Shown piece by piece: positions 59,586 to 64,000 of a DNA stretch of 64,000 nt (the stretch's first letter is position 1; the number at the start of each line of letters is the position of its first letter). The stretch comes from Thermasporomyces composti (GTDB lineage: Bacteria > Actinomycetota > Actinomycetes > Propionibacteriales > Actinopolymorphaceae). The position numbers and the translations under genes were made by a program. Under the pieces are notes generated by a model. That model saw only the letters and a list, made by a program, of their open reading frames with translations, was not told the DNA's origin and ran no database searches. The DNA lies in assembly GCF_003386795.1 (NCBI RefSeq), contig NZ_QTUC01000001.1:930001-994000 (forward strand), written 5' to 3'.

Positions 59586-60878
59586 ATGGGAAGTCACACG
59601 CCGGACCTGTGGCCCGCGCCCCTCGCCTCCACCGCGGTGGACGCGGACCTTCGTGTGCCCGGGTCGAAGTCGATCACCAACCGTGCCCTCGTCCTCGCCG
59701 CCCTCGCCGACGGCCCGTCGACGATCCGTGGACCGCTGCGGGCCCGCGACACGCTCCTCATGGCGGCGGCGCTGCGCGCCCTGGGCGTGAGTGTCGAGGA
59801 CGTGGACGATGACTGGTTGGTGACACCCGGCGCGCTTCGTGGACCGGCCAGTGTCGACTGCGGTCTGGCGGGCACGGTCGCGCGCTTCCTTCCCCCGGTC
59901 GCCGCCCTGGCTCGTGGCGCGGTCAGGTTCGACGGCGACGCGCGCATGCGAGAGCGGCCGATGGGTCCCCTGCTCGAGGCGCTGCGCGCCCTTGGCGCCA
60001 CCATCGAGGACGACGGTCGCAACGCCCTGCCCTTCACTGTCCACGGCGCCGGCACCATGCCGGGCGGGAGCGTGGAGATCGACGCCTCGGCGTCCAGCCA
60101 GTTCGTCTCCGCTCTCCTCCTGGCGGGTGCCCACTACGACGACGGCGTGACCGTCGATCACGTCGGCGACCGCGTTCCCTCGATGCCCCACATCGAGATG
60201 ACGGTCAGCATGCTGCGGGACCGAGGCGTCGACGTCGACACCGGTGAGCCGGCCACGTGGCGAGTCGCTCCCGGTCCCATCAAGGCCCTCGACGTCGCCG
60301 TCGAGCCCGATCTGTCGAACGCCGCCCCGTTCCTCGCCGCCGCGCTGGTCACCGGCGGACGAGTCCGCATCCTCGGCTGGCCGGACCAGACGTACCAGCC
60401 AGGCGCCCGGCTCCACGAGATCTTCACCGCGATGGGCGGTCATGTCCGACACGACAGTGAAGGACTGACCCTGCGTGGGCCGGAGGCGGTCCAAGGCGTC
60501 GACCTCGACCTGCACGATGTCGGGGAGCTGACGCCCGTCGTCGCCGCGGTCGCGGCACTCGCCACAGGACCCTCGCGCCTGCGCGGCGTCGCACACTTGC
60601 GGGGTCACGAGACCGACCGCCTCGCCGCGCTGGCCACCGAGCTGCGGCGACTCGGCAGTGACGTTCGAGAGAGCGCCGACGGCTTGGAGATCCGGCCGCG
60701 CCCGATGCACGGCGAGGTCTTCCGCACGTACGGGGACCATCGGATGGCGCACGCGGGTGCCGTGCTCGGCCTGGTCGTCCCCGGCGTGCAGATCGAGAAC
60801 ATCGCCACCACCACCAAGACGTTGCCCGACTTCGTGGGGATGTGGACGTCCATGCTCGGCCGGGAGGCAGCTGCGTGA
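59586..60878 (+). CDS. aroA: 3-phosphoshikimate 1-carboxyvinyltransferase (EPSP synthase)
   Basis: 430 residues from ATG 59586. Family motifs: [17 protein letters not shown] near the N-terminus (shikimate phosphate site), [52 protein letters not shown] and [12 protein letters not shown]. It catalyses the sixth step of aromatic amino-acid synthesis. Its stop overlaps the rsgA start by 4 bp (GTGA), a common actinobacterial pairing. Confidence 0.96.
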   Translation: MGSHTPDLWPAPLASTAVDADLRVPGSKSITNRALVLAALADGPSTIRGPLRARDTLLMAAALRALGVSVEDVDDDWLVTPGALRGPASVDCGLAGTVARFLPPVAALARGAVRFDGDARMRERPMGPLLEALRALGATIEDDGRNALPFTVHGAGTMPGGSVEIDASASSQFVSALLLAGAHYDDGVTVDHVGDRVPSMPHIEMTVSMLRDRGVDVDTGEPATWRVAPGPIKALDVAVEPDLSNAAPFLAAALVTGGRVRILGWPDQTYQPGARLHEIFTAMGGHVRHDSEGLTLRGPEAVQGVDLDLHDVGELTPVVAAVAALATGPSRLRGVAHLRGHETDRLAALATELRRLGSDVRESADGLEIRPRPMHGEVFRTYGDHRMAHAGAVLGLVVPGVQIENIATTTKTLPDFVGMWTSMLGREAAA

Positions 60879-61921
60879 GTCCAGGGCGCCGCAGGTTCGA
60901 GGTCGACGACCACGAGGCCTACGGCAGGCCCAAACGGCGCACCCGTCCACGCACGAAGCTCCGTCCGCGCTACGAGGACGCGGTCCGTGGAGTCGTGGTC
61001 GCCGTCGACCGGGGTCGCTACACCTGCCGGGTCGCCACGGATGGTGGGGACGCGACCACGGCGCCGCCCGCGGACGATGACGCTCGGTCCGTCGTCGCCG
61101 TTCGGGCGCGATCCCTGGGGCGCCACGCGATCGTCGTCGGCGATCGGGTCAGGCTCACTGGCGACGTCTCCGGGCGGCCGGGGACGCTGGCCCGCATCGT
61201 CGAAGTCGACGAGCGGACGACCGTGCTGCGCCGGACCGCGGATGACGACGATCCGGTCGAACGGGTCATCGTCGCCAACGCCGACCAACTGGTCATCGTC
61301 ACGGCGTTGGCGGAACCACCGCCCAGACCAAGGCTCATCGACCGCTGCCTCGTCGCGGCGTACGACGCGGGCCTCGACCCTCTGCTGTGCCTCACCAAAG
61401 CCGATCTCGCGGCACCCGACGAGCTGCTGGAGATCTACCGCCCCCTCGGCGTGCCGTACGTGGTGACCCGGTACGACGACGACCTGGTGACGCCGTTACG
61501 CGACCGGCTCGCCGACCGCGTGAGCGTGCTCGTCGGCCATTCCGGGGTGGGCAAGTCGACCTTGGTCAACGCGTTGGTGCCGTCCGCTCAGCGGGCTACC
61601 GGCGAGGTGAGCGAGACGACCGGACGCGGTCGCCACACCTCGACCCAGGCGGTGATGCTGCCGCTGCCTTTCGGGGGCTGGATCGTCGACACCCCGGGAA
61701 TCCGGTCGTTCGGGTTGGCCCACGTGGCGCCGGAGGACCTCATCCGCGCCTTCCCCGACCTCGAAGGGATCATCGAGGACTGTCCACGTGGCTGCACCCA
61801 CGCCCGTACCGAGCCGGAGTGTGCGCTCGACGAGGCGGTGGCCGCCGGAACCGTCGACCCGGCCCGCCTCGACTCCTACCGGCGGCTGCTCGACTCCAGG
61901 GAGCGTCGGGCGGGCGACTGA
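60875..61921 (+). CDS. rsgA: Small ribosomal subunit biogenesis GTPase RsgA
   Basis: 348 residues from GTG 60875. N-terminal OB fold, then the circularly permuted GTPase order G4-G1-G3: [29 protein letters not shown]. The C-terminal zinc knuckle [14 protein letters not shown] (Cys-Cys-His-Cys) is intact. It matures the 30S subunit. It is coupled to aroA by the overlap. Confidence 0.95.
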   Translation: MSPGRRRFEVDDHEAYGRPKRRTRPRTKLRPRYEDAVRGVVVAVDRGRYTCRVATDGGDATTAPPADDDARSVVAVRARSLGRHAIVVGDRVRLTGDVSGRPGTLARIVEVDERTTVLRRTADDDDPVERVIVANADQLVIVTALAEPPPRPRLIDRCLVAAYDAGLDPLLCLTKADLAAPDELLEIYRPLGVPYVVTRYDDDLVTPLRDRLADRVSVLVGHSGVGKSTLVNALVPSAQRATGEVSETTGRGRHTSTQAVMLPLPFGGWIVDTPGIRSFGLAHVAPEDLIRAFPDLEGIIEDCPRGCTHARTEPECALDEAVAAGTVDPARLDSYRRLLDSRERRAGD

Positions 61922-62015
61922 GAGGCGGAGGACACGTCTGGACACCCGCCGTGTCGACGGTGCGGGAACGGCCCCGCGCGGGCCACGACGGGCGCGTCTC
62001 GTGGACGTCCCCGTG

Positions 62016-62522
62016 CTACTCGCTGAAGGTCCCCTCCCACACGGCGCGCGCACCGGAGTCGCCGGTTCGCACCACCTGGACGCCGGCCGTCACCGCGACC
62101 GCGACGAGGAGCACCGCCACCAGGACCTGGATCGGTCGCGCCGCGCCGCTCTGAGCCCGCGCCTCCACCGGGCTCCGCGCCAGCCGCTCGGACCCCTGGT
62201 ACTCGCCGAGCACCAGCACCGCCAGGACCACCACGGCGGTCAACGCGACCAGCACCCACAACAGCAGGTCGCCGTTGTCCTTGTGGGCTCGGACGAAGTC
62301 GGGCTCGCCCAGATGGCGGAACAACGCCTCGCCGCTCTCGATCGCGACGTAACCGCTGACCAGGCTGATCACCGCGCCGGCCAGGAGCGGCCACCGCAGC
62401 GCTCGGCGCGATCGAGGGAGGACGGCGTACACCAACGCGGCGAGCACCGTCAGAGGCACCAGCACCACGACGGCGTGGATCACCAGGACGTGCAGGGGCA
62501 GTCCGAACGCCTGATCGAACAC
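62016..62522 (-). CDS. DUF2231-family membrane protein
   Basis: 168 residues from GTG 62522, chosen because AGGAGG lies 5 nt upstream; the GTG two codons earlier sits on the SD. Four membrane helices (LPLHVLVIHAVVVLVPLTVLAALVYAVL with conserved His, WPLLAGAVISLVSGYVAIESGE, LLLWVLVALTAVVVLAVLVL, VLVAVLLVAVAVTAGVQVV). The HP/HA pattern in helix 1 and SGxxAxxSGE in helix 2 fit DUF2231. Function unknown; convergent with rsgA. Confidence 0.85.
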   Translation of the reverse strand: MFDQAFGLPLHVLVIHAVVVLVPLTVLAALVYAVLPRSRRALRWPLLAGAVISLVSGYVAIESGEALFRHLGEPDFVRAHKDNGDLLLWVLVALTAVVVLAVLVLGEYQGSERLARSPVEARAQSGAARPIQVLVAVLLVAVAVTAGVQVVRTGDSGARAVWEGTFSE

Positions 62523-62626
62523 GCGCACCTCCTCCGTTGCTCACCTAGGACACGCACGCGAGCGACATGGGGTTCGATCAGCGGGTCGAAAGCCCTCGAG
62601 GCGATCGAGGTCGTTAGTTTTGGCCT

Positions 62627-63415
62627 ATGGCCTCGACGCACACCGACGACCTGCGGCTCGCGCACCTCCTGGCCGATGATGCCGACTCGTTGACGACCAG
62701 CCGGTTCCGGGCCGCCGACCTTCGTGTCTCGACCAAGCGCGACGAGTCCCCGGTGAGCGACGCCGACACGGCGGTGGAAGAGGCCGTACGCCGTACGCTG
62801 AGTCGCGCCCGTCCCCGAGACAGCATCGAGGGGGAGGAACTCGGCAAGTCCGGCTGGGGCCCGCGCCGTTGGATCATCGACCCCATCGACGGCACGAAGA
62901 ACTACGTGCGCGGAGTCCCCGTGTGGGCGACGCTCATCGCGCTGGCGATCGAGGAGGAGATCGTCGTGGGCGTGGTGTCGGCGCCCCAGCTCGGTCGGCG
63001 CTGGTGGGCGTCGCGAGGCGACGGTGCCTTCGCCGGTCGCAGCATCCGATCGGCACAGCCGTGTCGGGTCTCCTCCGTCGACTCGGTGTCCTCGGCCTTC
63101 CTCTCCTACTCCAGCCCCGACGGTTGGGTGAAGACCGGCCGTGGCAAGGGCTTCGGCCGCCTGCTGGAGGCCTGCGGGCGCACCCGGGGCTTCGGTGACT
63201 TCTGGTCCTACATGCTGCTCGCCGAGGGGCTGGTCGACATCGCGACCGAGCCCGAGCTGAACCTCCACGACATGGCCGCGCTCTCCGTCATCGTCGAGGA
63301 GGCCGGCGGCCGCTTCACGGACCTCGACGGTAAGCCCGGTCCTTACGGCGGCAACGCCCTCGCCACGAACGGCCTGCTCCACGACGAGGTGCTCGAGATC
63401 CTCAGCTCCCAGTGA
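62627..63415 (+). CDS. hisN: Histidinol-phosphatase, inositol monophosphatase family
   Basis: 262 residues from ATG 62627. Metal-binding motifs: EGEELG (Glu), WIIDPIDGTKNYVRGVPVWATLIAL (DPIDGT), and NLHDMAALSVIVEEAGGRFTDLDG at the C-terminal site. The closest match in pattern is the actinobacterial HisN that removes phosphate from histidinol phosphate; a general inositol or other sugar phosphatase cannot be excluded. It is divergent from the DUF2231 gene. Confidence 0.9.
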   Translation: MASTHTDDLRLAHLLADDADSLTTSRFRAADLRVSTKRDESPVSDADTAVEEAVRRTLSRARPRDSIEGEELGKSGWGPRRWIIDPIDGTKNYVRGVPVWATLIALAIEEEIVVGVVSAPQLGRRWWASRGDGAFAGRSIRSAQPCRVSSVDSVSSAFLSYSSPDGWVKTGRGKGFGRLLEACGRTRGFGDFWSYMLLAEGLVDIATEPELNLHDMAALSVIVEEAGGRFTDLDGKPGPYGGNALATNGLLHDEVLEILSSQ

Positions 63416-63539
63416 CTCGGATCCCCGATCCGTCACTTCTTGTGGTCGGAGGGATTCCGTTCGCGACCTCCCGGGTCTAGGCTGCGGTGCACGGACCCAG
63501 CCGGTGCTGGGTGCACCGGCGGACGAAGGGAGGCCGGTG

Positions 63540-63971
63540 ATGCGGATCAGCGACGTACTTCGGCACAAAGGCGTCGAGGTCGTGACGGTCTCGCCCAGCA
63601 CCCCGGTTCGTGACCTGCTGCGCATCCTGGCCCAGCACAACATCGGTGCGGCCGTGGTCAGCAGTGACCGGATGTCCATCGAGGGCATCGTGTCCGAGCG
63701 CGACATCGTCCGCCGACTCGTCGACGGCACCGGCATCCTGGACCAGCCGGTCGCCACGATCATGACGACCGACGTCCACACCTGCTCCCCCTCGGCCACG
63801 GTCGACGAGCTCATGCAGCTCATGACGGAGCGGCGGGTCCGGCACGTGCCGGTGGTGGTCGACGGTCGCCTCGCTGGGTTGGTCAGCATCGGCGACGTGG
63901 TGAAGACTCGGATCGGGGAGCTGGAGTTCGAGCGCGAGCAGCTCGCCAACTACATCGCTCACGCCGGCTGA
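63540..63971 (+). CDS. CBS-domain-pair protein
   Basis: 143 residues from ATG 63540 (GGGAGGCC upstream). Two CBS domains (about 8-65 and 72-130: VSPSTPVRDLLRILAQHNIGAAVV, GIVSERDIVRRLVDG, CSPSATVDELMQLMTERRVRHVPVV, GLVSIGDVVKTRI) and a short C-terminal helix. It probably binds an adenosine nucleotide and acts as a sensor for a partner protein not identifiable here. Confidence 0.93.
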   Translation: MRISDVLRHKGVEVVTVSPSTPVRDLLRILAQHNIGAAVVSSDRMSIEGIVSERDIVRRLVDGTGILDQPVATIMTTDVHTCSPSATVDELMQLMTERRVRHVPVVVDGRLAGLVSIGDVVKTRIGELEFEREQLANYIAHAG

Positions 63972-64000
63972 GCCACCCTGAGCCGCCCCGGCGGCCGACA

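Overview
The window reads as a contiguous chromosomal segment of a high-GC Gram-positive bacterium (Actinomycetota). Pointers visible in the sequence are the WhiB1-type Wbl protein beside a PdtaS-type histidine kinase, the sigma-R/RsrA redox pair, the fused 2-oxoglutarate enzyme Kgd followed by a DUF6104 micro-protein, nickel superoxide dismutase with its maturation protease, the 24-residue ribosomal protein bL37, and strong G/C bias at third codon positions. I cannot name the genus; an actinomycete of the Propionibacteriales kind is only a guess.

Layout. 1-16 kb is an accessory sugar locus: an SDR enzyme cut by the window edge, a LacI repressor translationally coupled to a LysE exporter, a Tat-exported glycosidase, a galactocerebrosidase-like GH59 enzyme with two C-terminal F5/8C-type modules, a GH2 beta-galactosidase-like enzyme, galactonate dehydratase (dgoD), a CUT1 sugar ABC transporter and an intracellular cellulase-like hydrolase. 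Together these look like release, uptake and De Ley-Doudoroff breakdown of a galactoside. 16-23 kb is a chaperone operon on the minus strand (dnaK-grpE-dnaJ/cbpA-cbpM-clpB-trx-ZnF-UBP). 23.7-29 kb holds a DUF7144 membrane protein, a MalT/LAL-type LuxR regulator and a disordered actinobacterial protein. 29-40 kb contains kgd, DUF6104, two envelope proteins, an MDR oxidoreductase, malic enzyme, sodX/sodN and an RsbW-like/SigF-like pair.

40.7-52 kb resembles the mycobacterial whiB1-pdtaS-TB7.3-rshA-sigH neighbourhood, but it is interrupted between the TB7.3-like biotinyl protein and rsrA-sigR. The interruption holds two membrane HD-domain proteins preceded, in the same direction, by an array of eleven tiny genes. 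Eight of these lie in perfect 91-bp tandem repeats. Each has its own GGAGG Shine-Dalgarno sequence exactly 5 nt before GTG or ATG, and each encodes a 13-residue peptide ending in GLEWG. Three diverged copies keep the SD, the spacing, the length and the C-terminus. I regard this peptide-array/HD-GYP cassette as the most novel item in the window.

52-64 kb is mostly housekeeping: a hydrolase, an SRAP protein, a MarR/membrane-protein pair with its operator, an archaeal-type AspRS behind a probable T-box leader, DoxX, a decayed MFS gene, a serine hydrolase, aroA-rsgA, a DUF2231 protein, hisN and a CBS protein.

Regulatory sites readable directly are a near-perfect sigma-R promoter before the long start of sigR, two Crp-type sites before whiB1, a MarR operator, a LacI-type palindrome, and several strong terminator hairpins.
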